Assembly (NCBI RefSeq): GCF_029360585.1
Contig: NZ_JAQZSJ010000008.1
Location: 79,417-143,416, forward strand
DNA length: 64,000 nucleotides
Origin: Cohnella caldifontis
Lineage (GTDB): Bacteria > Bacillota > Bacilli > Paenibacillales > Paenibacillaceae
Direction of reading: 5' to 3'
The translations under genes and the position numbers were made by a program. The notes beneath the pieces were generated by a model that saw only the letters and a list, made by a program, of their open reading frames with translations, had not been told where the DNA came from and ran no database searches. The first letter of the stretch is position 1. The number at the start of each line of letters is the position of its first letter. Below are positions 51,551-61,687 of this stretch, piece after piece.

Positions 51551-53053
51551 ATGTCATCTGTTTCCAGCAACACTCCCGCGGCGGATACGTCCATGCGGGC
51601 CGTGCTGGCGCCGCTCGTGGCGATCATCATCGGCATTTTCATGGTCATTCTGGACGGTACCGCCGTCAACGTCGCGTTGCCGCAGCTTATGATCGACTTC
51701 AAGCTGAAGGATTTGTCCCTCGTCCAATGGACGGTTACGGGCTACGCGCTGGCCCAAGCCGCGGTCATTCCGCTGGCGGGCTGGCTGTCGGACCGTTTCG
51801 GAGCGAAACGGATTTTCCTGATTTCCATCGCCCTCTTCACGATCGGATCCGGCTTGTGCGCAATGGCTTCGTCGGTCGAAGCGCTGATCGCCTTCCGCGT
51901 GATTCAAGGGCTGGGCGGCGGCGTGGTGGCTCCGATCGCCATGGCGTTCACGTACCGGCTCGCGCCGCCTGACAAAGTCGGCCAAATCATGGGCATGATG
52001 GGCATTCCGATCCTGCTGGCTCCCGCGCTGGGTCCGGTCTTGGGCGGATGGCTCGTGCAGGACGCGTCCTGGCATTGGATTTTCCTGCTGAACCTGCCCA
52101 TCGGCGTAATCGGCATCCTGCTCGGGATCCGGACGCTTCCCAATATCGAGCGGCAATCCGTACCCGGTCTTGACGTCCTGGGCATCATCCTGGCGCCTAT
52201 CGCGTTCGCGGCTCTCGTGTACGGCGTCACCAAAGGCGGCACCGTGGACGCGGTCACCCATAAGGCGCAATGGACGTCGACCGAAGCGCTGGTCGGCATG
52301 ATCGGCGGGGCCGTCCTGCTGGTTCTCTTCATTCTCGTGGAACTGCGGCGGCGGAACCCGCTGCTCGAGCTTCGCGTCTTCGGATCCGGCAACTTCAGCA
52401 GGGGCATCGTCGTGCAATGGATTTCCCAAGTCGCCATGTTCGGCACGATGTTCCTCGTTCCGATCTTCCTGCAGCAGGCGCAAGGCTACACGCCGATCAA
52501 GACGGGGCTTCTCATGCTGCCCCAAGCGATCGCATCGGGCCTCTTCATGCCGATCGGCGGCAAATTGTCCGACAAATTCGGCGCCCGTCCGCTCGTCATC
52601 GCCGGCATGGCCATCACGACCGTGGCCGCGGCTTTGCTCTCGAACATTTCCGCGGATTCTTCGGACCTGGCGATCATGATCCCGCTGGCGATGCTGGGGG
52701 CAGGCATGGGACTGTTCATGATGCCGCTCAACACGCATCTCATCCAGTCCGCTCCGCAGAACCTGGTCGGCCGGGTCACTTCCTTGACGAACGCGACCCA
52801 GCAAGTCGTCATGTCGTTCGCGGTCGCCGGTCTTACGACCCTCTCCGCTTCGCGGTTCAACGACCTGGTGATCCAGAAAGGTCCGCCGACGGAAGCGACG
52901 GCCGTGGCGTACCAAGCGGACGCGTTCGGCTACACGTTCGGCATCCTGATCTACGTCGCGATTATCGGAGGCGTTCTGGGCCTCCTGCTCACCCGGCCCA
53001 AGCAGCAGACGTCCGAAGGCGGCCAGGCCGTGGAATTGCCCGTCATGCATTGA
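51551..53053 (+). CDS. DHA2-family (EmrB/QacA-type) MFS multidrug exporter
   Basis: A 500-residue permease with 14 predicted helices, the DHA2 layout. Motif D1 reads LDGTAVNVALPQL near residue 36. Loop motif GWLSDRFGAKR (motif A) and the antiporter-type motif C region GIPILLAPALGPVLGGWL are present. It would exchange protons for drugs, antiseptics or metabolites. ATG 51551 is six bases after AGGAGGA. It is regulated by the divergent TetR repressor. A strong terminator follows. Confidence 0.9.
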   Translation: MSSVSSNTPAADTSMRAVLAPLVAIIIGIFMVILDGTAVNVALPQLMIDFKLKDLSLVQWTVTGYALAQAAVIPLAGWLSDRFGAKRIFLISIALFTIGSGLCAMASSVEALIAFRVIQGLGGGVVAPIAMAFTYRLAPPDKVGQIMGMMGIPILLAPALGPVLGGWLVQDASWHWIFLLNLPIGVIGILLGIRTLPNIERQSVPGLDVLGIILAPIAFAALVYGVTKGGTVDAVTHKAQWTSTEALVGMIGGAVLLVLFILVELRRRNPLLELRVFGSGNFSRGIVVQWISQVAMFGTMFLVPIFLQQAQGYTPIKTGLLMLPQAIASGLFMPIGGKLSDKFGARPLVIAGMAITTVAAALLSNISADSSDLAIMIPLAMLGAGMGLFMMPLNTHLIQSAPQNLVGRVTSLTNATQQVVMSFAVAGLTTLSASRFNDLVIQKGPPTEATAVAYQADAFGYTFGILIYVAIIGGVLGLLLTRPKQQTSEGGQAVELPVMH

Positions 53054-53073
53054 GATTGCCGCATCAAATGGAC

Positions 53074-53108
53074 GACCCCCGCGGGCCTTAGCCCAGCGGG
53101 GGTCTTTG
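53074..53108 (+). terminator. Terminator after the MFS gene
   Basis: GACCCCCGC (53074-53082) and GCGGGGGTC (53096-53104) are perfect complements followed by TTTG. Confidence 0.85.
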
Positions 53109-53622
53109 TATGTTGGCAGCGCAACCGCTGACTTTTCCATCCTTCACTTGCACGAAACCAACGATGGCCCTGCCTCTCCATCGCACTTGCGGCTCCTTGA
53201 CCGCTCCAGAGGTGAGTCCGTGTTTCCTTCCAGCAGCCGATGATTTTAAGGAATGTGGTATGGGGGTGGAGGAAGCGTTCCCCATGAGGAAAAATCCGTG
53301 GGTTACTTACTGCGTACTCCCATTATATTGTAAGGAGGCGAATGCGTCAAATCATCTGACATCTTCGGCGGCTCCAACCTCACTCCGAAGCGCGTAAAGC
53401 TGGGGAATCGCAGCAGACGATGCGGCTTTGCAAATTTGGCTAAAATTTTTTAAATGGCGTATTTTTATGCACGCTTTTGTTGTTTGGGGATTGTTGTCAT
53501 GCGAAAGAAAGTTGCAATAATTGATTCATGGAACGAAAATAAAGTTCAGGCGTATACGGGAACGTTTATAAAGTTTCTTTTTTGTAATCGCTTCCGGTCA
53601 TGTGTCGGTGACAAATGTTAAC
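53109..53622. other. Stretch without a convincing gene
   Basis: Small frames exist on both strands but lack ribosome-binding sites. From about 53430 the base composition turns A+T-rich, unlike the rest of the window. I see no repeat or recognisable remnant before 53623. Confidence 0.5.
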
Positions 53623-53653
53623 TTGGAAATGTTAGGATATATAACATTTCCAA
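53623..53653. promoter_or_regulatory. Perfect 12-bp inverted repeat upstream of the opp promoter
   Basis: TTGGAAATGTTA (53623-53634) and TAACATTTCCAA (53642-53653) are exact complements around GGATATA. The right arm ends ten bases before the -35 of the opp promoter, a likely regulator site. As RNA it would be a strong hairpin. Confidence 0.7.
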
Positions 53654-53662
53654 AAGATTTCG

Positions 53663-53691
53663 TTGCAGAACCCGAACAATGATAGTACTAT
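53663..53691 (+). promoter_or_regulatory. Promoter of the opp operon
   Basis: TTGCAG (53663-53668), 17-base spacer, TACTAT (53686-53691). The start codon lies at 53788, leaving a leader of about 90 bases. Confidence 0.65.
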
Positions 53692-53787
53692 TTAACTGTT
53701 CGAAAGCACCTAGAAGCGGGCGCAACGAGACATCGAGCTAAACCGCAAAGCATTTCGAGCGAAATTTCGTAGGAGGGGTTTGTTGGG

Positions 53788-55476
53788 ATGAAGATGAAGA
53801 AAATCTTGACCACGGCGCTGACGGTATCGCTCGTGGGCATATCGCTTGCCGCCTGCAACAGCAAGGGCAGCGACGAGGGCTCCAGCAGCCCGAGCGCAAG
53901 CTCCCCAAGCTCTTCGGCAAGCGCAAGTTCGGCCGCGCCGGAGCAGTCGAAAGAATTCCGGTTCGCCCTGGTCGAACCGCCGACCTTGGATCCTTCCCTG
54001 CTGAAGGACGCGCAATCCATTATCGTCGACTACGGTCTGTTCGAAGGGTTGACCCGGTTGAGCGCCGACGGCGAGCCGCAGCCCGCCGTTGCCGAGAAGT
54101 GGGACATTTCCGAAGATGGGAAAACGTATACGTTCCACCTTCGCAAAGACATGAAGTGGAGCAACGGGGATCCCGTAACCGCGCACGATTTCGAATTCGC
54201 CTGGAAGCGTACGCTTGCCAAGGATACGGCTTCCGATTACGCATACTTCCTGTTCTACCTGGAGAACGGCGAAGAATACAACGCGGGCAATGCGACGGCC
54301 GATCAAGTCGGCGTCAAGGCGCTCGACGACTACACGCTGGAAGCGAAGCTGACCAAGGCGACTCCGTACTTCATCAGCCTGGTCGCGCACAACTCCTATT
54401 ATCCGGAGAACCAGAAGGTCGTGGAAGCGAAGCCGGACTGGGCATCCGAAGCGGACACGATCGTCACGAACGGTCCGTTCCTGCTGAAGAAGTGGGAGCA
54501 TAACAGCAATATCGTGATGGAGAAGAACCCGAACTACTACGACAAGGACAAAGTCCACTTCACCAAAGTGTCCGTGTCCTTGCTGGAGGAAGATTCGACC
54601 ATCTACAATCTGTACCAGACGGACAAAATCGACTGGATCGGCGCGCAAGCGGGCTCCATTCCGTCCGACCATATCCCGCAAATGCTGAAGGACGGCACGG
54701 CGAAAGTCGAACCGATCGCCGGAACCTACTACTACGAATTCAATACGACGAAAAAGCCGTTCAGCAACATCAAGATCCGTAAAGCGTTCTCGATGGCCAT
54801 CAACCGTCAAGCCATCATCGACAATGTGACGAAAGGTCACCAGCAGCCGGCGTTCGCCCTCGTACCGCCGAAAATCGCCGGTGTCGACGGGAAGAAGTTC
54901 CGCGAGTTGTATCCGGACAACGGCTTCTTCACGGAGAACGTGGACGAAGCGAAGAAGCTGCTGGCGGAAGGCCTCCAAGAGGAAGGCCTCAGCAAGATGC
55001 CGGAATTTACGCTGCTGTATAACACGAACGAAGGACACAAAGCGATCGCGGAAGCCATTGCCGACATGTGGCGCAAAAACCTGGGCGTGCAAGTGAAGGT
55101 AACGAACCAAGAATGGGGTACGTTCCTGAACACCCGTTCCGCCCAGCAGTATGACGTCGCTCGGGCCGGGTGGGGAGCCGACTTCAACCACGCGATCAAC
55201 TTCACGTACGACCTGATCCACTCGAAATCCGGCAACAACGACGGCAAGTACAGCAACGCCCAAGTCGACAAGCTGCTGGACGACTCTCTGAACGCCGCAT
55301 CGGAGAAGGATCGTCTCGATAAGATCGCGCAAGCGGAGAAAATCGCGATGGCCGACGAAATGGCCGAATTGCCGATCTACTACTATACCGCGGTCACGAC
55401 GCTCAAGCCCGGCTTCACCGGCGTGCAATCCGACTACGCGGGCAACTTGTACTGGGTATTCGGCGACAAACAGTAA
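53788..55476 (+). CDS. oppA: Oligopeptide-binding lipoprotein OppA
   Basis: A 562-residue class II binding protein. The signal peptide has a lipobox with C23 (SLAACN), then comes a Ser/Ala linker (25-50). The SBP_bac_5 fold shows EFRFALVEPPTLDPSLL, the KDMKWSNGDPVTAHDFEFAWKR hallmark and the peptide-pocket region NTTKKPFSNIKIRKAFS. It captures oligopeptides for the permease encoded downstream and may also sense signalling peptides. GGAGGGG is about ten bases before the ATG. A hairpin after the gene may uncouple its higher expression. Confidence 0.95.
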   Translation: MKMKKILTTALTVSLVGISLAACNSKGSDEGSSSPSASSPSSSASASSAAPEQSKEFRFALVEPPTLDPSLLKDAQSIIVDYGLFEGLTRLSADGEPQPAVAEKWDISEDGKTYTFHLRKDMKWSNGDPVTAHDFEFAWKRTLAKDTASDYAYFLFYLENGEEYNAGNATADQVGVKALDDYTLEAKLTKATPYFISLVAHNSYYPENQKVVEAKPDWASEADTIVTNGPFLLKKWEHNSNIVMEKNPNYYDKDKVHFTKVSVSLLEEDSTIYNLYQTDKIDWIGAQAGSIPSDHIPQMLKDGTAKVEPIAGTYYYEFNTTKKPFSNIKIRKAFSMAINRQAIIDNVTKGHQQPAFALVPPKIAGVDGKKFRELYPDNGFFTENVDEAKKLLAEGLQEEGLSKMPEFTLLYNTNEGHKAIAEAIADMWRKNLGVQVKVTNQEWGTFLNTRSAQQYDVARAGWGADFNHAINFTYDLIHSKSGNNDGKYSNAQVDKLLDDSLNAASEKDRLDKIAQAEKIAMADEMAELPIYYYTAVTTLKPGFTGVQSDYAGNLYWVFGDKQ

Positions 55477-55510
55477 TCCGACGATTTGAATACGGTCTTA
55501 ACATCTAAGG

Positions 55511-55549
55511 AGAAGGGTATATATAGCATCCCTATATATGCCCTTTCTT
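55511..55549 (+). terminator. Read-through hairpin between oppA and oppB
   Basis: GAAGGG-TATATATAG and CTATATATG-CCCTTTC pair around a short loop, followed by TTCCTG. Such a hairpin after the binding-protein gene commonly raises oppA RNA above oppBCDF. Confidence 0.65.
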
Positions 55550-55584
55550 CCTGTAATTCCAGCCAGAACGGGCGGTGAGATCGA

Positions 55585-56520
55585 TTGGTTCGCTATATCC
55601 TGAACAAGTTCATTTTCATGTTCCTGTCGCTGTTCCTGCTGATCACCGCGACTTTCGCCCTGATGAACGCGGTTCCCGGGAGCCCGCTGCAATCCGAGAA
55701 AGCGACGACCGAGCAAATCCAGCAAAACATGAAAGAATATTACGGTTTGGATAAACCGGTAATCGTGCAATACGGCGTTTATTTGAAAAAGCTGGCCCAT
55801 TTCGATCTGGGCATTTCGATGAAGAAGCGGTTTCAATCCGTCAATAAAGCCATTACCCGATCCTTCGGCTATTCGTTCCGACTCGGCATCGTGTCCATCA
55901 TTACTTCGGTGGTGGCCGGTTGCGTGCTCGGCATAATCGCGGCATTGTACCATCGGAAGTTCCTGGATAACCTGGCGATGATCCTCGCGGTTCTAGGGCT
56001 TGCCGTTCCCAGCGTCGTTCTGGCGCCATTGCTGCAATATTTGTTTTCCGTGAAAGTCCGATGGTTTCCCGTTACGGGTTTAACGCACCCGATCGATTAC
56101 GTGTTGCCGACGATCGCGCTCTCTTCGGTATCGATCGCGTTTATCGCCCGGTTGATCCGTTCGAGCATGATCGAATCGCTGAATGCGGAGTACATCAAGA
56201 CGGCCAAGTCCAAAGGTTTGGCCGGACACGTGATCGTATGGAAGCACGCGCTGCGCAACTCGATCCTGCCGGTCGTCACCTACCTCGGTTATCTGATTGC
56301 CAACGTCATCACCGGATCGGTCATTATCGAGCAGATTTTCGGCATTCCGGGCATGGGCCAATTTTTCGTATCGTGCGTCATCGACCGCGATTATCCGATG
56401 ATCATGGGAACCACGATTTTCTATGCCGTCCTTCTGGTGGCGTCCCGGTTCCTGGCCGACATCATCTACGTGCTGGTCGATCCGCGGATGAGGGCATCAG
56501 CCGGGAAGGCGGTGAAATAA
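55585..56520 (+). CDS. oppB: Oligopeptide ABC permease OppB
   Basis: A 311-residue permease with six membrane helices and the cytoplasmic EAA loop (SKGLAGHVIVWKHALRNSILPVVT) that contacts the ATPases. The N-terminus VRYILNKFIFMFLSLFLLITATFALMNAVPGSP is typical of OppB. Start: TTG 55585 five to six bases after GGTGA. It ends three bases before oppC. Confidence 0.95.
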   Translation: MVRYILNKFIFMFLSLFLLITATFALMNAVPGSPLQSEKATTEQIQQNMKEYYGLDKPVIVQYGVYLKKLAHFDLGISMKKRFQSVNKAITRSFGYSFRLGIVSIITSVVAGCVLGIIAALYHRKFLDNLAMILAVLGLAVPSVVLAPLLQYLFSVKVRWFPVTGLTHPIDYVLPTIALSSVSIAFIARLIRSSMIESLNAEYIKTAKSKGLAGHVIVWKHALRNSILPVVTYLGYLIANVITGSVIIEQIFGIPGMGQFFVSCVIDRDYPMIMGTTIFYAVLLVASRFLADIIYVLVDPRMRASAGKAVK

Positions 56521-56523
56521 GCG

Positions 56524-57465
56524 ATGCAACAAGAAATCCAAGCGAACGTCTCCGGCGTGGGTCCCGAACGGTTCGAGCCGCTGAAGCGGAATTCGGCCGG
56601 CTCCGAGAAAGTCGTGCGCAAAAGCCGCACCGCGTGGCAAGACATCCGCCATCGGCTGACGACGAACAAGCTGGCGATGTTCGGTCTGATCCTGATGGTC
56701 GTGATCGCGCTGTTCGCCATTTTCGCCCCGCTGTTCTCGCATTACAATTACTTCGCGAACGATTTGGACAATGTCAGCGCCGCGCCGAGCTTCACGCATT
56801 GGTTCGGCACCGACGACCTGGGGCGCGACATGTACGTGCGCACGTGGAAAGGGGCGCAGGTCTCCTTGTTCGTCGGTTTGGTGGCCGCGCTGATCGACCT
56901 CGTCATCGGGATCGTCTACGGCGGCATCATGGGCTATTTCGGCGGCAAAGTGGACGAGATCATGAACCGGTTCGCGGAAATCCTGTACGCGATTCCGTAC
57001 CTGCTCGTCGTCATCCTGCTGCTCGTCATCATGCCGCCCAGCCTGACCACGATTATCGTGGCGATGTCGATTACCGGTTGGATCAACATGGCGTGGATCG
57101 TGCGCGGCGAAATCATGCGGCTGAAGAATCAAGAGTACGCTCTTGCTTCCAAAGCGCTGGGGGCAGGTTCGATGCGGATCATTTTCCGCCACCTGATTCC
57201 GAACGCGATGGGTCCGATTCTGGTCACGCTCACGCTGACCGTTCCCAGCGCGATGTTCACCGAGGCGTTCCTCAGCTTCCTCGGCTTGGGCGTCCAATCC
57301 CCGGTCGCTTCCTGGGGGACGATGATCAACGACGGGGTCAAAGCGATGACCGTTTATCCCTGGCGGGTGCTGTTCCCCGCGCTGTTCCTCAGCTTGACCA
57401 TGTTCGCCTTTAACGTGTTCGGAGACGGATTGCGCGACGCATTCGATCCGAAGCTGAAACAATAA
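56524..57465 (+). CDS. oppC: Oligopeptide ABC permease OppC
   Basis: A 313-residue permease with a long cytosolic N-terminus, six helices and the OppC signature GTDDLGRDMYVRTWKGAQVSLFVG. The EAA loop reads ALASKALGAGSMRIIFRHLIPNAMG. It forms the channel with OppB. The start has no strong ribosome-binding site beyond AAATAAGCG, consistent with coupling to the upstream stop. Confidence 0.95.
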   Translation: MQQEIQANVSGVGPERFEPLKRNSAGSEKVVRKSRTAWQDIRHRLTTNKLAMFGLILMVVIALFAIFAPLFSHYNYFANDLDNVSAAPSFTHWFGTDDLGRDMYVRTWKGAQVSLFVGLVAALIDLVIGIVYGGIMGYFGGKVDEIMNRFAEILYAIPYLLVVILLLVIMPPSLTTIIVAMSITGWINMAWIVRGEIMRLKNQEYALASKALGAGSMRIIFRHLIPNAMGPILVTLTLTVPSAMFTEAFLSFLGLGVQSPVASWGTMINDGVKAMTVYPWRVLFPALFLSLTMFAFNVFGDGLRDAFDPKLKQ

Positions 57466-57492
57466 CCGACGTCGGGAAGGAGGTATGCTGAA

Positions 57493-58505
57493 GTGAAACC
57501 GATCCTTGAAGTCAAAGATTTGAACGTTTCTTTCGAGGTATATGGAGGAGAAGTGCAGGCGGTCCGGGGCGTAAACTTCTCGGTCGGAGAAGGAGAAGCG
57601 GTCGCGATCGTCGGGGAGTCCGGTTCCGGCAAGAGCGTGACGGCCCAGACGATCATGAGACTGATTCCCACGCCGCCCGGCAACATCAAGAGCGGCTCCG
57701 TCCTGTTCGACGGTCAGGATTTGCTGTCGCTGTCCGAGAGGGAAATGCAGAAGGTGCGGGGCAACAAGATCGGGATGATTTTCCAGGATCCGATGACCTC
57801 GCTCAATCCGACCATGACGGTCGGCGCGCAAATCATCGAAGGCCTGATGAAACACGAGAAGCTCAGCCGCTCCGCGGCGAGAACAAGAGCGATCGAGCTG
57901 CTTTCCATGGTCGGAATTCCGAATCCGGAATCGAGGATCAAGCAGTATCCGCACCATTTTTCCGGCGGCATGCGCCAGCGGGTCATGATCGCGATCGCGC
58001 TGGCTTGCAATCCGTCGCTGCTCATCGCGGACGAACCGACGACCGCGCTGGACGTTACGATTCAAGCGCAGATTCTGCGCCTCATGAAAGATCTTCAGCA
58101 AAAAACGAAAACTTCGATTATTCTGATCACCCACGACCTGGGTATCGTCGCCGACGTGTGCGACCGCGTCATCGTCATGTACGCGGGGCAGATCGTGGAG
58201 ACGGGCACGAAATGGGAAATTTTCCGCAATCCGCAGCACCCTTACACGAAAGGGCTGCTTCGTTCGCTGCCGCGCTTGGACCAAAGGAAAGGCGAGCCGC
58301 TCGTTCCGATTTTCGGGACGCCGCCCGATCTGATCCAGCCTCCGAAGGGCTGCGGTTTCTGCAGCCGTTGCGACGAGGCGATGCGGATTTGCGAGACCGA
58401 CGTTCCGGCACCGACCTCCTTGAGCGATACGCAGACGGTGCGCTGCTGGCTGCAGCATCCGCTGGCGAAATCGCCGAACATGGCTGAAGGCAAGGGGGCG
58501 AGCGT

Positions 58506-58509
<4 letters not shown>
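57493..58509 (+). CDS. oppD: Oligopeptide ABC ATPase OppD
   Basis: A 338-residue ATPase: Walker A GESGSGKS at about 41-48, signature FSGGMRQR, Walker B LLIADEPTTALD, and an oligopeptide-type C-terminal region with four cysteines (GCGFCSRC, CETD) that may hold a cluster. GTG 57493 has AAGGAGG upstream. The stop overlaps oppF by four bases. Confidence 0.95.
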
Positions 58510-59465
<956 letters not shown>

Positions 59466-59472
59466 GTCGAAG

Positions 59473-59513
59473 AAGCCCCATCTCGCGGGAGTACGCGGGA
59501 TGGGGCTTTTTGC
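59473..59513 (+). terminator. Terminator of the opp operon
   Basis: AAGCCCCATC (59473-59482) and GATGGGGCTT (59499-59508) with an inner CGCG/CGCG pairing, then TTTT. Confidence 0.92.
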
Positions 59514-59582
59514 GCTTGCTCGTCGACTCGGTTGGGGGGTGCACACTAGCCTCTGGCAGCAAGCTTGGGGCTTGGATGGTGA

Positions 59583-59611
59583 GCTGCAGAGGGAGTATCT
59601 CCCTCTGCAGC
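59583..59611. repeat. Perfect 13-bp inverted repeat
   Basis: GCTGCAGAGGGAG (59583-59595) and CTCCCTCTGCAGC (59599-59611) are exact complements around TAT, between the opp terminator and the end of the haem membrane protein gene. There is no T-run on either strand. A diverged partial copy of the arm (TCTGCAAGGGAGG) lies near 59634. Confidence 0.85.
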
Positions 59612-59665
59612 GTGCGCGGGACGTGAGCGGTGATCTGCAAGGGAGGGCTTCTTTCGCCGTTCAGA

Positions 59666-60262
59666 TTACGGGTGCCGGACTTCCCGGGCATGCTCCGTCT
59701 TCGCGACGAGCGGACGCGATGCACGGGCCCGGCTTTCGGCGGAAGCGCGGTAGAACGTGACGATGAGCAGCGCCGCGGCAGTGGCGATATACCCGCCGAA
59801 CACGGCCGGGGTTTGCGTGTCGGTGCCGTTGTAGATGCCGTGAATCAGCGCCATGAAATAGATCGGGTACGACAGCATGTGCAGCGCCAGCCACAGCTTC
59901 TTGGGCAGGGTCGTCCGGAAATCGGACGTCAGCAGGACCAGGAGCAGGCCGTAAAACGCGAGCGAGCCTAAGCCGTACGTGATCGGATGCTCCGGATGGG
60001 AGAAGGGAACGAGCAGCTCCGACCAGGAAAACGGGCTGTAATGGTCGATGACCAATACGAGAACGTGCGCGAGCGCGAAAATCATTCCGGCCCCTTGGGT
60101 CCGCGTATGCCAAGTATAGATCCGGGCTTTCCAGGTCCCTTTGAGGGAGGGCGTCCCGTACAGGATACCGAGGAACATGCCGGCGAACAGCAAATAGTAG
60201 GCGATCAGGCCGGTCGTTCTGGCGATCATCCAGGTCGGCAAATGTACCAGCCATTCCGACAT
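59666..60262 (-). CDS. Ferric-reductase-like haem membrane protein
   Basis: A 198-residue protein with six predicted helices resembling the ferric reductase transmembrane domain (YedZ/MsrQ, cytochrome b-type). Candidate haem ligands are histidines in WHTRTQG, FALAHVLVLVIDH, LALHMLSYPIYF and ALIHGIYNG. It would carry electrons across the membrane to an acceptor outside. It is the last gene of a tight three-gene unit with ApbE and a small secreted protein. The C-terminus is charged and cytosolic or external. The name is by family likeness only. Confidence 0.8.
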   Translation of the reverse strand: MSEWLVHLPTWMIARTTGLIAYYLLFAGMFLGILYGTPSLKGTWKARIYTWHTRTQGAGMIFALAHVLVLVIDHYSPFSWSELLVPFSHPEHPITYGLGSLAFYGLLLVLLTSDFRTTLPKKLWLALHMLSYPIYFMALIHGIYNGTDTQTPAVFGGYIATAAALLIVTFYRASAESRARASRPLVAKTEHAREVRHP

Positions 60263-60268
60263 CGTGCA

Positions 60269-61252
60269 TCACGCTCCTTTCCATACCCGCCCGCTGCCGG
60301 GCGAGGCGCTCCGATGGAGCTTCAGCCCGCCGTCCCGGGTCATCACCAGCGCGTCGCTGTCCGGACTGGCATGGGCCAGCCAGCGCAAGCCTTCTTGGCT
60401 GCCGAGCAGGCACACGGTTTTGGCGGCGATCTCGCATTCCGCGGCCCATCGCCCGGCCACCGTGCATTGCAGGACGTCGGTCTCCGCCGGCTTGCCGGTC
60501 CGCGGGTCGATCAGATGGTGCCGCGGACCCTGCTTGGTCATCCAACGGCGTCCCAGCACGCTCGACGTGGCGACGGCTCCGTTGCGCAACGAGACCGCCG
60601 ATATCGTTTCGCCAGGCTGGCGGGAATCGTCGATTTCGATTTCCCATTCCGGGGTATCCGCGTCTCCCCATACCCGGAGATCGCCCCCCGCGTTGATCAG
60701 GCCTGCGGTTATCCCTTTGCTTGTCATCCACCCGGTCAACCGGTCCACCGTCCAGCCTTTGACGATGCCGCCCAGATCGATTTGCGTCTCTTTGTCCAGC
60801 CGTACCGCTTGCAGCGGCCCGAACAGCTTCCAGCTGCCGGGACCCGGTTCCTCCCGCTCCCCGGACGCCGATTCGAAGTCGGCTTTGCCGGGCCCGCCCG
60901 CGGGTGCTTTCGGCAGCCGCTCGAAGCTTAGCGAATATCCGGCTTGAATCAGCTGGGGCAGGATGCCGGGGTTGAACAATCCGCCGGTCCACCTCTGATA
61001 ATGCCGGGCCAGGAGCAGCACTTCCTCCATCGTCCGGGAAATCTTCACCGGCAGGCCGGAGGCGAGGTTGAGTCCGGACAGCTCGCTGTCCGGACGGAAG
61101 CGGCTGAACGTCCGCTCGGAATAGGCGAACCAGCTCCGGGCATCCCGAAAGGCGGGATGAAGGCCGGCCGGGTGCGGCTCTACGGTCAAGGACACGATGA
61201 TATCGGTATTCATGGCCCGAAAACGGTCCGTCGTCAGCGTTAAGGTATCCAT
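60269..61252 (-). CDS. apbE: FAD:protein FMN transferase (ApbE)
   Basis: A 327-residue ApbE-family protein. Motifs are FSRFRPDSELSGLN, GGLFNPGI, the IDLGGIVKGWTVDRL FAD-binding stretch, LINAGGDLRVWG, and the C-terminal HHLIDPRTGKPAET with the catalytic region. It transfers FMN from FAD to a Ser/Thr in target proteins. No clear signal peptide is seen. Its ATG overlaps the stop of the upstream Ser/Gly-rich protein by one base, and the haem protein follows six bases downstream. The operon suggests that it modifies a partner in the same unit. Confidence 0.9.
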   Translation of the reverse strand: MDTLTLTTDRFRAMNTDIIVSLTVEPHPAGLHPAFRDARSWFAYSERTFSRFRPDSELSGLNLASGLPVKISRTMEEVLLLARHYQRWTGGLFNPGILPQLIQAGYSLSFERLPKAPAGGPGKADFESASGEREEPGPGSWKLFGPLQAVRLDKETQIDLGGIVKGWTVDRLTGWMTSKGITAGLINAGGDLRVWGDADTPEWEIEIDDSRQPGETISAVSLRNGAVATSSVLGRRWMTKQGPRHHLIDPRTGKPAETDVLQCTVAGRWAAECEIAAKTVCLLGSQEGLRWLAHASPDSDALVMTRDGGLKLHRSASPGSGRVWKGA

Positions 61253-61653
61253 CAGGAATGCCCCGATCGGGAGCCGAAGCCGCTGCTGCCCGAACTGTCG
61301 GAACCGCCGAGGCTTCCGGAACCGCCAAAGCTGCCGCCCGAGCCGTCGCCGGTGCCGCCGTCGGATTCGCCGCCGAAGCGCCCGTGGCGCTCGAACCTTC
61401 CGCCGGTGCCGGAGGATCCGTCATCCGTACCGGAACCGGAGTCTTGTCCATTCTGGTCCTGCCACTCCCGGAAAACCGGGTCCTGCGCGGACGGGTCCTC
61501 TTGCTGCCGTGTCGCGCCGGAATCGACTGCCGAACTCGCATAAGCTTGATAAGCTTCGCTGTTCTTCGCATGCTGGAGCAGCAAAGCGACGGATAACGTG
61601 CATCCGGCGCCGACCATCCATTTGCGAAGGGATTTTCGTATCGGTGCCCGCAT
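61252..61653 (-). CDS. Anchored Ser/Gly-rich protein with SGAT motif, candidate ApbE substrate
   Basis: A 133-residue protein with a basic N-terminus and one hydrophobic helix (about 11-28). The external part starts YQAYASSAVDSGAT and becomes low-complexity Gly/Ser/Asp (about 70-133). The tetrapeptide SGAT (residues 45-48, codons at 61510-61521) matches the [ST]GA[ST] core at which ApbE attaches FMN. No FMN_bind domain is recognisable. The ATG at 61653 has GGAGGTGA eight bases upstream. It is the first gene of the unit. The flavinylation target assignment is inference. Confidence 0.7.
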   Translation of the reverse strand: MRAPIRKSLRKWMVGAGCTLSVALLLQHAKNSEAYQAYASSAVDSGATRQQEDPSAQDPVFREWQDQNGQDSGSGTDDGSSGTGGRFERHGRFGGESDGGTGDGSGGSFGGSGSLGGSDSSGSSGFGSRSGHS

Positions 61654-61687
61654 GGGGCTCACCTCCTCTCATTCGGTGCAACCACAG

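Noticed and set aside
53088..53397. Small frames on both strands after the MFS terminator
   Set aside because: No ribosome-binding site, one overlaps the terminator, and neither has a recognisable product.
53500..53622. 40-codon frame in the A+T-rich stretch upstream of opp
   Set aside because: It has no ribosome-binding site and ends at the regulatory dyad. The composition alone explains the open frame.
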